Assembly (NCBI RefSeq): GCF_040802235.1
Contig: NC_133158.1
Coordinates: 163,405,401 to 163,469,400 of the forward strand
Origin: Manis javanica
Lineage: Eukaryota > Chordata > Mammalia > Pholidota > Manidae
Length of the DNA: 64,000 nucleotides
Direction: 5' to 3'
Numbering within the stretch: position 1 is the first letter of the stretch; the number at the start of each line of letters is the position of its first letter. The notes beneath the pieces were generated by a model. That model had not been told where the DNA came from. It ran no database searches and worked only from the letters and a program-made list of their open reading frames with translations. A program made the translations under genes and the position numbers. Shown one piece after another: positions 27,901 through 41,559 of the stretch.

Positions 27901-28827
27901 AAAGACCTGAATGTAAGTCACGAAACCATTAAACTCTTGGAAAAAAACATAGGCAAAAACCTCTTAGACATTAACATGAGTGATCTCTTCTTGAACATAT
28001 CTCCCCGGGCAAGGAAAACAACAGCAAAAATGAGCAAGTGGGAGTACATTAAGATGAAAAGCTTCTGTACAGCGAAAGACACCATCAATAGAACAAAAAG
28101 GAACCCTACAGTATGGGAGAATATATTTGAAAATGACAGATCTGATAAAGGCTTGACGTCCAGAATATATAAAGAGCTCACACGCCTCAACAAACAAAAA
28201 ACAAATAACCCAATTAAAAAATGGGCAGAGGAACTGAACAGACAGTTCTCCAAAAAAGAAATACAGATGGCCAAGAGACACATGAAAAGATGCTCCACAT
28301 CGCTAATTATCAGAGAAATGCAAATTAAAACTACAATGAGGTATCACCTCACACCAGTAAGGATGGCTGCCATCCAAAAGACAAACAACAACAAATGTTG
28401 GCGAGGCTGTGGAGAAAGGGGAACCCTCCTACACTGCTGGTGGGAATGTAAATTAGTTCAACCATTGTGGAAAGCAGTATGGAGGTGCATCAAAATGCTC
28501 AAAACAGACCTACCATTTGACCCAGGAATTCCACTCCTAGGAATTTACCCTAAGAACGCAGCAATCAAGTTTGAGAAAGACAGATGCACTCCTATGTTTA
28601 TCGCAGCACTATTTACAATAGCCAAGAATTGGAAGCAACCTAAATGTCCATCTGTAGATGAATGGATAAAGAAGATGTGGTACATATACACAATGGAATA
28701 CTACTCAGCCATAAGAAGTGGAAAAATCCAACCATTTGCAGCAACATGGATGGAGCTGGAGAGTATTATGCTCAGTGAAATAAGCCAAGAGGAGAAAGAG
28801 AAATACCAAATGATTTCACTCATCTGA
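24985..28827 (+). CDS. L1-B ORF2p, endonuclease and reverse transcriptase
   Basis: 1280 codons, complete, separated from ORF1 by a 168-bp spacer. The protein nicks DNA and primes reverse transcription of L1 RNA. The endonuclease motifs are all present: TLNVNGL, QETHL, GDFN, RIDHI and SDHKG. The reverse transcriptase has [12 protein letters not shown] and FADD (residues 708-711). The C-terminal Cys motif is intact (C1138, C1142, H1150, C1155). Oddity: motif A reads SKDAEKAFD, with Lys607 before the catalytic Asp608, where L1-A has Ile. This could impair activity. An alternative start is the ATG at 25012, ten codons in, which places the endonuclease nearer the N-terminus as in human ORF2. Confidence 0.95.
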   Translation: MVTMNLKPAMAISTYLSIVTLNVNGLNAPIKRHRVIEWIKKQDLSICCLQETHLKPKDKHRLKVKGWKNIFQANNSEKKAGVAVLISDKIDFKTKKVTRDKKGHYIMIKGSVQQEDITILNIYAPNTGAPAYVKQILTELKREIDCNAFIVGDFNTPLTPKDRSTRQKISKDTQALNNTLEQMDLIDIYRTLHPKATGYTFFSSAHGTFSRIDHILAHKKSLSKFHNIEILPTNFSDHKGMKVEINSTKKTKRLTNTWRLNNMLLNNQWINEQIKIEIKEYIETNDNNNTKPQLLWDAAKAVLRGKYIAIQAHLKKEEQSQMNSLTSQLLKLEKEEQMRPKVSRRRDIIKIREEINKIEKNKTIAKINETKSWFFEKINKIDKPLAQLIKRKRESTQINIIRNENGKITTDSTEIQRIIKDYYENLYANKLENLEEMDNFLEKYNLPRLTKEETQKLNKPITSKEIETVIKKLPKNKTPGPDGFTSEFYQTHREDIIPILLKVFHKIEEEGILPNSFYEANITLIPKPGKDPTKKENYRPISLMNVDAKILNKILANRIQQYIKRIIHHDQVGFIPGMQGWYNIRKSINIIHHINKKKDKNHMIISKDAEKAFDKIQHPFMIKTLSKMGIEGKYLNIIKAIYDKPTASIILNSEKLKAFPLRSGTRQGCPLSPLLFNIVLEVLATAIRQNKEIQGIQIGKEEVKLSLFADDMILYIKNPKGSTPKLLELISEYSKVAGYKINTQKSVAFLYTNNESIEREIRKTIPFTIASKRIKYLGINLTKEVKDLYSENYKSLLREIKGDTNKWKLIPCSWLGRINIVKMAILPKAIYKFDAIPLKLPATFFNELEQIIQKFIWKHQRPRIAKAILKKKNKVGGISLPNFKLYYKAIVIKTIWYWHKNRATDQWNRLETPEINPNIYGQLIFDKGAMDIQWQNDSLFNRWCWQNWTATCRRMKLDHCLTPYTKVNSKWIKDLNVSHETIKLLEKNIGKNLLDINMSDLFLNISPRARKTTAKMSKWEYIKMKSFCTAKDTINRTKRNPTVWENIFENDRSDKGLTSRIYKELTRLNKQKTNNPIKKWAEELNRQFSKKEIQMAKRHMKRCSTSLIIREMQIKTTMRYHLTPVRMAAIQKTNNNKCWRGCGERGTLLHCWWECKLVQPLWKAVWRCIKMLKTDLPFDPGIPLLGIYPKNAAIKFEKDRCTPMFIAALFTIAKNWKQPKCPSVDEWIKKMWYIYTMEYYSAIRSGKIQPFAATWMELESIMLSEISQEEKEKYQMISLI

Positions 28828-29200
28828 GGAGTATAGGAACAAAGGAAAAACTGAAGGAACAAAACAGCAGCAGAATTACAGAACCCAAAAATGGACTAAC
28901 AGGTACCAAAGGGAAAGGAACTGGGGAGGATGGGTGGGCAGGGAGGGATAAGGGGGGGAAGAAGAAGGGGGGTATTAAGATTAGCATGCATGGGGGGGAG
29001 GGAGAAAGGGGAGGGTGGGCTGCACAACACAGAGAGGACAAGTAGTGACTCTACCACATTTTGCTAAGCTGATGGACAGTAACCGTAATGTGGTTGTTAG
29101 GGGGGACCTGATATAGGGGAGAGCATAGTAAACATAGTATTCTTCAGGTAAGTGTAGATTAAAAATTAAAAAAAAAAAAAAGAAAGAAAGAAAGAAAAGG

Positions 29201-29359
29201 GGGATTACTCCTTAACAGGATAAAACTATTGGTAAATCAAAGATCAACGCATGCTTTAAATATCCTTAATGTTGATCACTTAAAGGGTGTCAGATGATCA
29301 GCTATGGAAGTACTCTTTTCTGATAATATTCCTTTCTCTTAATTAAAAAAAAAAAAAAA
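29201..29359. other. Spacer between L1-B tail and env-LTR module B
   Basis: About 140 bp of unidentified sequence, then an A-run (29343-29359) that leads straight into the module. It is absent between L1-A and module A. It may be a transduced unique sequence or part of the original ERV neighbourhood. Confidence 0.5.
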
Positions 29360-29597
29360 GCAGTTACTGTGTGCTGACCTCCAATGAGTTCTGCACAGTG
29401 GTATAGAGGGCATGTCAAAGTGTGGGCAAAGGGTCTGTTTGTTTCTACGCAGAAGATCAAGGCCTAGCTTGGATACCCAGAAAATGAACTAAGATACGAT
29501 ATGAGGAGGAGCTTCCGGCATGAGCACTCTCTGGAGGACTCGTGCCGGGGGATGATCATCAAAAAGCCTCCACAGGGATCCGGACGATGCTGCGGTT

Positions 29598-30069
29598 GTG
29601 GCTGCATCCAGCCCACCGTCTCCTGGACTTGCCATAAGAAGGAGGAGGGAGATGTCTAGGCTGGCATGTGCATACAGTGAGACAACGAATTTGACTGGAT
29701 CTGTACTGTTGGAACTCAACCAGGAGTTGGGAGGGGTGCAAGTTGTAGCACCCCAAAATCTCATGACTATAGACTATCTATGGTTAAAAGAACATATGGG
29801 ATGTGAACAGATCCCAGAAATGGGCTGCTTTAATTTGTCTGATGGTTCAAGTACAGTTGGAAAATATCCATCATATCATAGATAAATTTTCACAAATGCC
29901 TAGGGTGCCTAAATGGTTTTCTTGGCTTCACTGGAGATGGCTGGTAATTATAGATTTGCTTTGTTTATGTCACCGTATTCCTATTATGTTAATATGTGTG
30001 TGCAAATTAGTTAGTAGTTTAAAACCTATACATACTTAAGGTACTATACAAGAAGATATGTCAAAGAAA
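29598..30069 (+). pseudogene. Fossil env transmembrane-subunit fragment (module B), frameshifted
   Basis: It is the same region of the retroviral transmembrane subunit as in module A, but the frame changes near 29840-29860 (the first open piece ends at 29885 and the second runs 29803-30039), so it cannot be read through. The Gly in place of the first Cys of the CX6CC-like pair is shared with copy A, implying a common ancestor that already had it. It lacks the surface subunit and fusion peptide, and no protein function is expected. Confidence 0.7.
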
Positions 30070-30676
30070 TAATCAATCCTCCCAAGTTTCCTTCATATGC
30101 TACATCTATAGCTTTTCTTCTTCCTTCCTAATTACAAACCTTAAATAGAATTCGTGCCTCATATCGAATTTACCGAGTATCATAATTCCTCCAGGTGGTA
30201 AAGATACCTCGAGACAAATGCTGGGCATAGAAGCCACAGGGCATAAATCTGCAAAGAAGTAAAAAGCTAACCTTTGCAAACAATATGGCTTCTCTCTCAC
30301 TTACCAACTTTACATTTCCCTGTATGGCCCCGGAAGATGACTGGTTAGCCAGAGACGGGTAAGATTCCTCAAGGGAGGAACAACCTAAGACAGGCACAGT
30401 CGCAGGGGGGCCATCAGGTGAGAATTTGGGGATCAACAGAGGTGAGGCTCAGAACCTCACCCCCCCTGCTTTGAGAGAAATCTTCTGCATCCGTGGATGT
30501 CTTGCTGCCCTTGTCTAGCCTGGATTAATACTTAGTCCATAGGCACACACCTGATCATCTGATCATCTACATTTGCCTTCTTACAGCACTAAACTATGTT
30601 TTCTACCTTTATCTTGCATCTACCTACCACTTCAGCATTTTATTAAAAATAAAAATAATAATAATAATAGGAGAAA

Positions 30677-30999
30677 TGTGGGATCAACATATAAATCAAG
30701 TACAAAAATCAAATGAATATTCATATTTGACCTGATTGTTTATAGGTCAAAATGCATGATCAAAACCGAAAGTTTCTGTGATGAATGCCCTTGTACTGTT
30801 CACCATGTAAGAATTTATTCACTCTGTAAGAATTCGTTCACCATGTAAGAACTTGTTCGTTATGCTTCAGAAGATTGGAGACTGACGAGAATTAGGCTTG
30901 AGATGGATTAATGATTGTACATTGAGCATTGACCCCCCTATACTGAATTTTATTGTTGTTAACAACCATTTGATCAATAAATATGAGAGATGCCCTCTC
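30677..30999 (+). repeat. ERV LTR-like segment of module B with AATAAA
   Basis: It starts TGTGGGATC after an A/G-rich tract and ends at a poly(A) beginning at 31000. AATAAA lies at 30976-30981, 18 nt upstream of the poly(A). Three TTGTTC/GTAAGAA-rich internal repeats (about 30800-30860) are also present in copy A. U5 is missing. Confidence 0.75.
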
Positions 31000-31014
31000 A
31001 AAAAAAAAAAAAAA

Positions 31015-31974
31015 GACACCTTGAAACACAGAAGTGACAACCAAGTTAAAGCCCTTGAGATGGGCCTGAATACTGATTATGAGACAGTAAGTTTTCTTTT
31101 TACTCAAGCTTATTCAAGTTGGTTTTCCATCTCTTCCAATGAAAAGAATTTGATTGATTCAAATGCAATAAAGCAAATGCAATAAGTGATGGAGTATATC
31201 ACGAAGAAGTATACTTTTATAAGACATCCCAAGAGGCTATGAACTGTATCTCCTATAGCTCAGAAAAAGCATCTTCCCGATATCACCCAACAAATATAAT
31301 TACAGGGTACTATTTTTAAAAAACAGCAATTAATCTTTTTGATCAACAATTACTAGCACAATGTTCTTTCATTTCTTTCATGTAACTTATTTATCCAATA
31401 ATTTTTCCCCATTCTCTAGGGCTTCCTAGTTAGTGAAATATGACACTTGTAGTCATAGTCTGTTTATGACTGATGTGTTTATCTTCAAAGCTCAAGCCAA
31501 AGCTGATTTTTCTTAAATTTGTCTCACAAATACAAATTCATAAAGGAAAATAAATTACTTTAGTTTTGTTTTGATTTTAATGAAAAGGCTAGTTTCAATA
31601 CAGTTATCCCAGCTGTTTACCGAGCAGTGATCTCTAAAGTGGGATATGTGCACTAAAGTGTTTGGAAGATAAGCCAAGTATTGAAATAAACTAAATTTAG
31701 AAACAGACCTCTGAATAAGTGTATCACAAAATACTGAACCACGATTTTAAAGAGTAATTAAGCATTACTTTGTTTTCTATATATTAATAAAAAATTAAAA
31801 TGAGAAAAAAATATATATATATAATTATAAAATATATGCCAGGCACAATCTGTTAATTGACACTTGTTAATATATTTCTTCTCAAGAGTTGATATTTTAT
31901 GCTTTGCATGTGAGCATATATCCTCCATTACTCGGGTAAGTTGTTTCACCTCTCCGAGCTCTACTTCTTCATAT
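31015..31974. other. Intron 3, second part, nothing recognised
   Basis: AT-rich sequence with a short TA tract near 31810-31830. No repeat family or gene could be assigned. Confidence 0.45.
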
Positions 31975-33294
31975 CTAAGGATAGGAAGAATTAATATTGT
32001 CAAAATGGCCATACTGCCCAAAGCAATTTATAAGATTCAGTGCAACCCCTATTAAAATACCAATGGCATTTTTCAATGAACTAGAGCAAATAATCCTAAA
32101 ATTTATATGGTTCTGAAAAAGACCCTGAATAGAAATCCTGAGAAAGAAGAACAAAGCTGTGGGAGTATTACTCTCCCTGACTTCAAGCTGTAATACAAAA
32201 CTACCAAAACCAAAACAGTACAAAACACAAGAACAAACACACAGATCAATAGAACAGAATGGAGAGCCCAGAAATAAACCAACACATATATGTTCAAATA
32301 ATCTATCATTAAGGAGCCAAGAATATACAGTGGGGAAAAGCCTAGTCTTCTCAATGAATGGTGTTGGGAAAAGTGAACAGCTACATGCAAGAGAATGAAA
32401 CTGGATTATTGTCTAACCCCATACACAAAAGTAAACTCGAAATGGATTAAGAACCTGAATGTAAGACATGAAACTATAAAAATCTTAGAAGAAGACATAG
32501 GCAAAAATCTCTTAAACATAAGCATGAGCAATTTTTTTCCAGACACATCTCCCTGGGGCAGGGGAAACAAAAGCAAAGATGAACAAGTAGGACTACATCA
32601 TGCTAAAAAGCTTCTGTACAGCAAAGGACACCATCAGCAGAACAAAAAGGCAACCTACAGTATGGGAGAACATATTTATAAACACTTTATCTGATAAGGA
32701 GTTAACATCCAAAATAGATGAAGAACTCATACACTTCAACACCAAAAAAAAATAAGTAAATCAATTAAAAATAAGGGGAGGGTCTGAACAGATATTTCTA
32801 CAAAGAAGAAATAAAGATGGTCAATAGGCACTTGAAAAGATGCTCCCCATCACTAATTACCAGTGAAATGAAAATCAAAAGCACAATGAGATATCACCCC
32901 ACACTGGTTAAAACAGCCACTATACAAAAGACAACAAATAACAAGTGTTGGTGAGGATGTGGAGAAAAGAGAACCCTCCTACACTATTGGTGGGAATGTA
33001 AATTGGTGAAGCCACTATGGGAAGAAGTATGGAGGTTCCCTAAAAAAACTAAAAACGGAAATACCATATAACCCAGTAACTCCACTTCCAGGAATTCATC
33101 CAAAGAAAATGAAATCTCTGATTCAAAAAAATATATGCACCTCTATGTATATGCATTATTTACAATAGCCAAGATATGGAAGTAATGAAAGTGCTGATCA
33201 GCCACAAAAAAAGAAAGAAATCCTGCCATTTAGGACAACATGGATGGACCTAAAGGGTATTAAGCTAAGTGAAATAAGCCAGGTGGAGGAAGAC

Positions 33295-33304
33295 AAACAC
33301 CTTA
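33295..33304. repeat. Target-site duplication, left copy of nested L1
   Basis: AAACACCTTA. The right copy at 35164-35173 reads AAATACCTTA, one mismatch. Confidence 0.65.
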
Positions 33305-35163
33305 TTTTTTTTATAAAGGTATGATTGATATACACTCTTATGAAGGTTTCACATGAAAAAACAATGTGGTTACTACATTTACCCATATTATCAAGTCCCC
33401 ACCCATACCCCAATGCACTCACTGTCCATCAGTGGAGAAAGATGCCATAGATCCACTATGTGCCTTCTCTGTGCTACACTGTTTTCCCCTGATCCCCCAC
33501 ACCATGTGTACTAAACATAATACCCCTCCATCCCCTTCTCCCTCCCTCCCCACATGTCCTCCCACAACCCTCCCATTTGGTAACCATTACTTCATTCTTG
33601 GAGTCTCTGAGTCTCTGCTATTTTGTTCCTTCAGTTTTGCTTCATTGTTATACTCCACAAATGAGGGAAGTCATTTGGCATTTGTCTTTCTCCATCTGGC
33701 TTATTTCACTGAGCATAATATCCTCCAGCTCCATCCATGTTGTTGCAAATTATAGGATTGTTTCTTTCTTATGTCTGAATAGTATTCCATTGTGTATATG
33801 TACCACATCTTCTTTATCCATTCATCTACTGATGGACACTTAGGTTGCTTCCATTTCTTGGCTATTGTAAAAAGTGCTGCGATAAACATAGGGGTGCATA
33901 TGTCTTTTTGAATCTGAGAAGTTGTATTCTTTGGGTAAATATTCCAAGGAGTGGGATTCTCGGGTCAAAAGATATTTCTATTTTTAATTTTTTTTGAGGA
34001 ACCTCCATATTGCTTTCCACAATGGTTGAACTAGCTTACTAGTCTCACCAGCAGTGTAGGAGGGTTCCCCTTTCTCCACATCCTCGCCAGCATTTGTTGT
34101 TCTTAGTTTTTTTTTTTTCTTTACAATGCTGGCCATCCTTACTGGTGTGAGGTGATATCTCATTGTGGTTTTAATTTGCATTTCCCTGATGATTAGTGAT
34201 GTGGAACATCTTTTCATGTGTCTGTTGGCCATCTGAATTTCTTCTTTGGAGAATTGTCTCTTCATATCTTCTGCCCATTTGTTAATCAGGTTATTTGCTT
34301 TTTGGGTATTGAGGCATGTGAGTTCTTTATATATTTTGGATGTTAACCCCTTGTCAGATATGTCATTTACAAATATATTCTCCCATACTGTAGGATGCCT
34401 TTCTGTTCTGTTGATGGTGTCCTTTGCTGTACAGAAACTTTTTAGTTTGATGTTGTCCCATGAGTTCATTTTTGCTTCTGTTTCCCTTGCTTGAGGAGAC
34501 GCTTTCAGGAAGAAGTTGCTCATGCTTATATTCAGGAGATTTTTGCCTATGTTATCTTCTAAGAGTTCAATGGTTTCATGACTTACATTCAGGTCTTTGA
34601 TCCATTTCAAGTTTACTTTTGTGTATGGGGTTAAATGATAATCCAGTTTCATTCTCTTGCATGGAGCTGTCCAGTTTTGCCAACACCAGCTGTTGAAGAG
34701 GCTGTCATTTCCCCATTGTATATCCATGGCTCCTTTATCATATATATTGACCATATATTGTTGTGTTTATATCAGGGCTCTCTAGTCTGTTCCATTGGTC
34801 TATGGGTCTGTTCTTGTGTCAGTACCAAATTGTCTTGACTACTGTGGCTTTGTAGTAGAGCTTGAAGTTGGGGAGTGTAATGCCCTCAGCTTTATTCTTC
34901 CTTCTCAGAATTGCTTTGGCTATTCGAGGTCTTTTGTGGTTCAATATGGATTTTAGAATGATTTTCTCTAGTTCTTGAAGAATGCTGTTGGTATTTTGAT
35001 AGGAATTGCATTGAATCTGTAGATTGCTTTAGGCAGGATGGCCATTTTGATGGCCAATATTAATTCTTCCTATCCATGAGCATGGGATAAGTTTCTTTAT
35101 ATTGCTATCTTCTTTAATTTCTCTTAGGAGTGTCTTGTAGTTTTCAGGGTATAGGCCTTTCAT
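33305..35163 (-). mobile_element. Younger antisense L1 fragment nested in the older L1
   Basis: The + strand starts with a T-run and the reversed 3' UTR ('ataaaggtatgattgatatacactcttatgaagg'), then the reversed ORF2 C-terminal region. It is 5'-truncated at about 35163. It is a 1.86-kb insertion dated after the L1 it disrupts. Confidence 0.88.
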
Positions 35164-35173
35164 AAATACCTTA
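35164..35173. repeat. Target-site duplication, right copy of nested L1
   Basis: AAATACCTTA, followed by the rest of the older L1 3' UTR. Confidence 0.65.
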
Positions 35174-35659
35174 CGATTTCACTTATATGTTGAATCTAAA
35201 AACAAAACAAAACAAAACAAAATGAATAAAAGAGCAGTAGACTCATAGACCCTGAGAAGTGATTGGTGGTTACCATGGGGGAGGGGGAGGGGTGTGAGGG
35301 TGAAGGGGATAAGGAGGCACAAAATCTCAGGCATTATATAAGTTAGTCACAGGATGGAAGTGCAGCATGGAGAACAGTCCATGGTTCTGCAATATCTTCC
35401 TATTTTGACAGTAACTGCACTAGTTGCGGTGAGGATTTAATAATGTGCATAACTGTTGAATCACTATTGTATAGTTGAAGAAACATATTATATATAAATT
35501 ATACTTCAATTTTAAATAAATAAATAAATAAGTGAATGAATGAATAAATAAATAATAAAACATAGGGTTGGAATAGATACACTTTTTTATTTTCTAGTAC
35601 TCTGTGGTTCCATTGGAATTTGCTAAATGTAGTATTTCTAAGCCTCAACTTTAACATGG

Positions 35660-35765
35660 CATAATAAAATCTCCCTTCCAGGGAGTATGAGGACTAAATG
35701 AGCTGGGCAATATCAGACACAAAATCTGATGCATAATAGGTATTCAATAAATGGTAGCTACTTTG
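35660..35765 (+). repeat. MIR SINE 3' fragment
   Basis: 'gaggactaaatgagctgggcaa', then 'gcataataggtattcaataaatggtagctac' matches the MIR 3' half. About 270 bp of unassigned intron follow it, up to exon 4. Confidence 0.7.
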
Positions 35766-35965
35766 GGTAGCATTTTCAGAAAGACAACTGTCACCTCCCT
35801 GTTGACTGACGGTAACAAGGCGCGTTCTTCAATTCTTGAAAGGCATTACAAGTATCATGGCAGGCTTCATCACACAGCTTTCAAAACTATTGTACACAGT
35901 TGAATTCAGTCTTCAGCAGCTAGAAGGGATGGCGTTAGCTTAAACATCCCACGGATAGTTAGTGA

Positions 35966-37990
<2,025 letters not shown>

Positions 37991-38199
37991 TATCTTTCTT
38001 TCTCCACAGTGCTTACCACAGCTTTGTGCATATAGCTGGCTCTTAATGGTTGTTGAATGAATACATGAGTGAAAATGTGACCAAACAAATGAACAGATGA
38101 ATGAATGTCTAAGGAGTGAAGAAATAAATTGATAAATAAAATTAATAATTAAAAAGTGCCATAAGATGTCTGAAAGCTGTTAACTGTGTTACATAGTCA

Positions 38200-38780
38200 G
38201 TCAAGACATATTTCCACCTGAAATTGTGTTTACATGATTAATTTGTACTTCCTAAAAAGGAAACTCATTCCAGTTTCTTTGCTTTTTTCACACAATTTCT
38301 AAATGAGCAGAGCACTAATTAATGAGGTTTTCTAGAAGCTTCATTTTTATCTGACTTGCAGGGCTGCAATATAGATTTTTCCTTCAGAAGTAATTCTTCC
38401 TCCCTCTTTGTGATTGTATTAGCATTCCAGGAGAAACACAGGTTTCCTTAACATTTGTCATGATTTGCATAAGTAAAGGCTTCAGTGGCAAATGAAAAAA
38501 AGATGGTGTGTTTGAATGACATTTATAAAGCTTCATAAAAGTAATGACTTCAGCTCTTTCCTATAAAATCGAAATATTTTTCCATTGGCATCAGTTCTCT
38601 GCAGATATTCCTGAAAGGTTTCATTTAAAATGCTGTAATGAGGCAGCAGAATCATTTCTTATCCAAAATACAATATTTCCCTCATATGTACTTTTGTAAA
38701 GGAAGTGAAATAACACCTTTTATATTTGATTTTCATAGTCTGTGGCTTGCTGATTATTTAAAGGATTTTATTTGAACTAT
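38200..38780. other. Repeat-free AT-rich stretch, possible conserved noncoding element
   Basis: No repeat family and no coding frame was recognised. The sequence is AT-rich with TAATTAATGAG- and ATTTGCATAAG-like blocks of the kind seen in conserved regulatory elements. The assignment is only a suggestion, since conservation cannot be seen from a single sequence. Confidence 0.3.
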
Positions 38781-38829
38781 ATAATACACAAAGCATGAAA
38801 ACTAACTTCAAAGCTTTTTAAAGGTACGA

Positions 38830-38990
38830 TTTATTAAAGGCCAACTTGGTGTCAGCAACTGTATATTCATTACCACACTCATCCCAATTGCTTGGAAGGC
38901 AGGAAGTTATTGCCTCTGTTTTACAGATGAGGAAACTGAGGCTCAGAGAGAGAAAATGGCCTTCTAGAATTTGAAGAAGGTGCTGAGGGG
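38830..38990 (-). repeat. MIR SINE fragment
   Basis: 'gtattcattaccacactcatccc' then 'ttacagatgaggaaactgaggctcagagagag' is MIR in reverse orientation. Confidence 0.8.
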
Positions 38991-39189
38991 GAACCTAGGT
39001 CTCATCCAATATGGGAGCTGTGTCCCCCTGCACTGTAATCAGACACAGCTAAGTCTGGGCAGGTGGGCTGAGCCATGGGGACCTGCCACCTCACTCTGGC
39101 AGGATGTTGCTAAAGCAACAGCAGTGACAGTAGAACTATTTTTTTTTTGAGAGAAGATCATGCATTGAAAAGAGCACTGGACTTGGGCT

Positions 39190-39545
39190 GGTGTACGTGA
39201 GTCCAAGGCCCGGTTCCACTAGTCTGTATGCTCTGTGAGAACAGGTACCATGTTGGCCTTATTCATCTCTTTTGGGCCATGGACCCTAGTTGAGAGCCTT
39301 TAACACCCAAGAGCCTAATTGATATTTTTGAAGGGATGGAGAAATGTGTTTTTAGCAGGTCATGTACCCTTTGGCCTCAAAAGTCATGTACCTTTTTCTC
39401 CTCCTGCTCTTCCTCTAGTCCTTGGTGTACCTGCTGACCACCATCCCTGTTTCTGAAAATAGTCTCCTTGCTTTGATTGGTTCTGTCTGACTTCAAATCT
39501 CAGCTAGCTTCCAGGAAATCTTCCCATGTCTAATCTAACTTTCCC
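39190..39545 (+). repeat. L2-type fragments
   Basis: 'ctgtatgctctgtgagaacaggtaccatg' (about 39222) and 'cttccaggaaatcttcccatgtc' (about 39510) resemble L2 3' segments. They are diverged and the boundaries are uncertain. Confidence 0.45.
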
Positions 39546-39555
39546 TCTGTGCATT

Positions 39556-40015
39556 GTTTCCAGTTGCTACTGTAATAAATTAGTCATTTAAACAATACAT
39601 ACTTATTATCTTACAATACTGTAGATCAAAAGTCCAAAATTGGTGTCACTGGGCAAAGGCATGGTGTGAGCAGAGCTGTGTTCCTTCTGGAGGCTCTATG
39701 GGAAAATCCATTTCCTTGCTTTTTCCAGCTTATAACAGCCACCATCCTTCCTTGGCTCATGGCACCTTCACTTTCAAAGCCAGCAGCATTAGGCTGAGTC
39801 CCTCCTAAGTCCTTCTTCTGCCTCCCTCTTCCGCTTTGACAGACTCTTGTGATTACATTGGACTGACATGGTGATTCAGGATAACCTCCCTATCTTAAAG
39901 CCAGCTGATTAGCAACCTTAATTACCCGTTGCCATGTAACATAACATAATCATAAATTCAGTGATTAGGACACGGATGGGGGAGGGGTGCATTATTCTTC
40001 CTACCTCAATCTGTA
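39556..40015 (-). mobile_element. Probable MaLR (MLT1-type) LTR
   Basis: 'agttgctactgtaataaattag', 'cttattatcttacaatactg', 'ccttctggaggctctatggg' and 'cagcttataacagccaccatccttccttggctcatgg' follow the reversed MLT1-like order, ending near 'gattaggacacgg'. It is diverged and the subfamily is not determined. Confidence 0.55.
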
Positions 40016-41134
40016 AACCAGATGCCCCAGATTACATCAGATTTGGAGATAAAAATTTAGGCTCCACATAGTCACACACTGATTCTGTTCTTGGTCTTTC
40101 CCCATGGGGAAATGCTCTTTAGGAAATGCACAACCCCTGCCCCCACCCATCTTCTCAAATCCCTTCTCAGTCTGTACTGCAGATCCCCATGTGTCTCACG
40201 TATGCTCGGGAAGTAGCTCTGCCAGCTACCCTAAGTCCTGTGAAGGGTGCATCAGGCTTGAACTCTAGCACACAGGAGGAATGCCTGGCCATGCTGGTGA
40301 ACTTAGCTTGGTTTCATGAAATCCCCCTTCTGGTTTTTCCCCTGTTCCTACTGCAGACCCTCTCCTAGGCAGAGATGCACGTCTCAGGGTTTGGAGTTGG
40401 AAAGCAATCTGAGTGACCGATCTTGTTTCACACTCAGAATGCCCCAAACCTACCCCCTACCTACCCACATCTCACAGTGCCTCCAGGCCCTGAAATGAAA
40501 TCAAATTGTTTGCACTTTGTCTCCTCAGGATTCATTCTTTTCCAAAGAGCAACTTGATCCTTCATGTAAATAAAGCCTTATTGATCCCTCCACCCTTACC
40601 CCGTAGAGGCTTGACACTCAGAGCAAGGATAATTTAGGTTCCAGCTGGACCTATTGTTTTTAGCCTCATAACAGAGGGTTGAATTAACTATACACCTCAG
40701 TTCATGGTCCCTTATCAACACTTGTCTATACAAGGTCCTTTTCTTGTTTACATACGCATTCCCTTTAGTGACCATTTCTCCCTAGATGTCCATTCTGATG
40801 TGTTTTCTGTGTATCTTTTTGCTGTAAGTGCTCCTACAAGTGTGTTTTGTTTTGAATGTGTTGTTAATGTGCACAAGTAGTATTGCGTTACCTGTCTTAC
40901 ATTGCTTTTTACCTTTTCCTCCCAAATACTGTTTCTATGGTCCACCCAGTTGTTATGCACACTTACTCCCTTACTCCTAAAGCCTATTCCTTCACAGTAC
41001 ACATTTGTTCACCACACTTTATCTGTCTACTCAGCCAGGATGGATGCCCAGGTTACCTTCAATAATGCTGCAGTGAATTGCCTCATTCATGACTCTTAGT
41101 GGGTGGGACAAGGGTGCGAGCATTTCTGTGGGAA
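40016..41134. other. Intron 4 sequence, part decayed L1
   Basis: The stretch 40760-41100 ('catttgttcaccacactttatctgtctactcagcc', 'aataatgctgcagtgaattgcc') looks like a decayed antisense L1. Nothing was recognised in 40016-40750. Confidence 0.45.
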
Positions 41135-41136
41135 AT

Positions 41137-41545
41137 CATATTAGTTTCCTAGGGCTGCTATATCAAAATGCTACAGATGGGGTGGCTTAAACAGCAGAAA
41201 TTGATTGTCTCACAGTTCTGGAATCCAGAAGTCCAAAATCAAGGTTCCAGCAAACCTGGTTTCTCCTGAGGCCTCTCTCTCTTTGGCCTGCAGACATCTG
41301 CCTCTCCCTGTGTCCTCACATGACCTTTGCTCTGTGTGAGTGCCCCTCTGGTGTGTCTCTGTGTCCAAATTTCCTCCTCTTATAACGACACCAGTCAGAT
41401 TGGATGAGATCCCACTCTAATGACCTCATTTTAACTTCATCACCTCTTCTAAGGTTCTATTTCCAAATGCAGTTACATTCTGAAGTAGTTGGGCGGTAGG
41501 ACTTCAACAGAGGAATTTTGAGAGGACACAGTGCAACCCAACAGA
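41137..41545 (-). mobile_element. MLT1-type MaLR LTR
   Basis: 'ttagtttcctagggctgctatatcaaaatgctac', 'gtggcttaaacagcagaaattgattgtctcacagttctgg', 'tgtccaaatttcctcctcttataacgacaccagtcag' and 'ggacttcaacagaggaattttgagaggacac' are the reversed MLT1 LTR in order. Confidence 0.85.
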
Positions 41546-41559
41546 TGTATACTGGGAGT

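Larger units (their letters stand above)
22281..29200 (+). mobile_element. Full-length sense L1 (L1-B) with both ORFs open
   Basis: The element starts GGGCGGAGCCAGGATGGCGGC, with an ATGGCGG core resembling the YY1 site at the start of other L1s. It contains a 1.6-kb 5' UTR of tandem monomers, ORF1 (23926-24816), a 168-bp spacer, ORF2 (24985-28827) and a G-rich 3' UTR, then an A-rich tail with GAAA repeats to about 29200. It lies in TRIM42 intron 3 in the sense direction. Open ORFs mean it is young, but residue 607 of ORF2 is unusual (see ORF2). No clear target duplication was found. Confidence 0.93.
29360..30999 (+). mobile_element. Composite env-LTR retroposon module, copy B
   Basis: 1640 bp, starting GCAGTTACTGTGTGC right after an A-run and ending ATGCCCTCTCA before a poly(A) at 31000-31014. 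Order: degenerate env sequence, env transmembrane-subunit remnant (29598-about 30069), noncoding ERV 3' sequence, LTR without U5 (30677-30999). It shares both ends, order and length with copy A at 10822-12458. It follows L1-B in the same relative direction, as copy A follows L1-A. I saw no target duplication flanking it. Confidence 0.78.
31975..35560 (+). mobile_element. Older sense L1, split by a nested L1
   Basis: The 5'-truncated ORF2 3' half runs 31975-33304 (from 'gaattaatattgtcaaaatggcc' onward) and resumes at 35164 with 'taccttacgatttcacttatatg', the 3' UTR, ending near 35560 in AAAT/GAAT repeats. It has many frameshifts. The interruption is the antisense L1 at 33305-35163. Confidence 0.88.

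Noticed and set aside
29201..31014. A normal provirus with two LTRs
   Set aside because: There is only one LTR-like segment, without U5, and no gag or pol. It ends in poly(A), so a retroposed transcript fits better.
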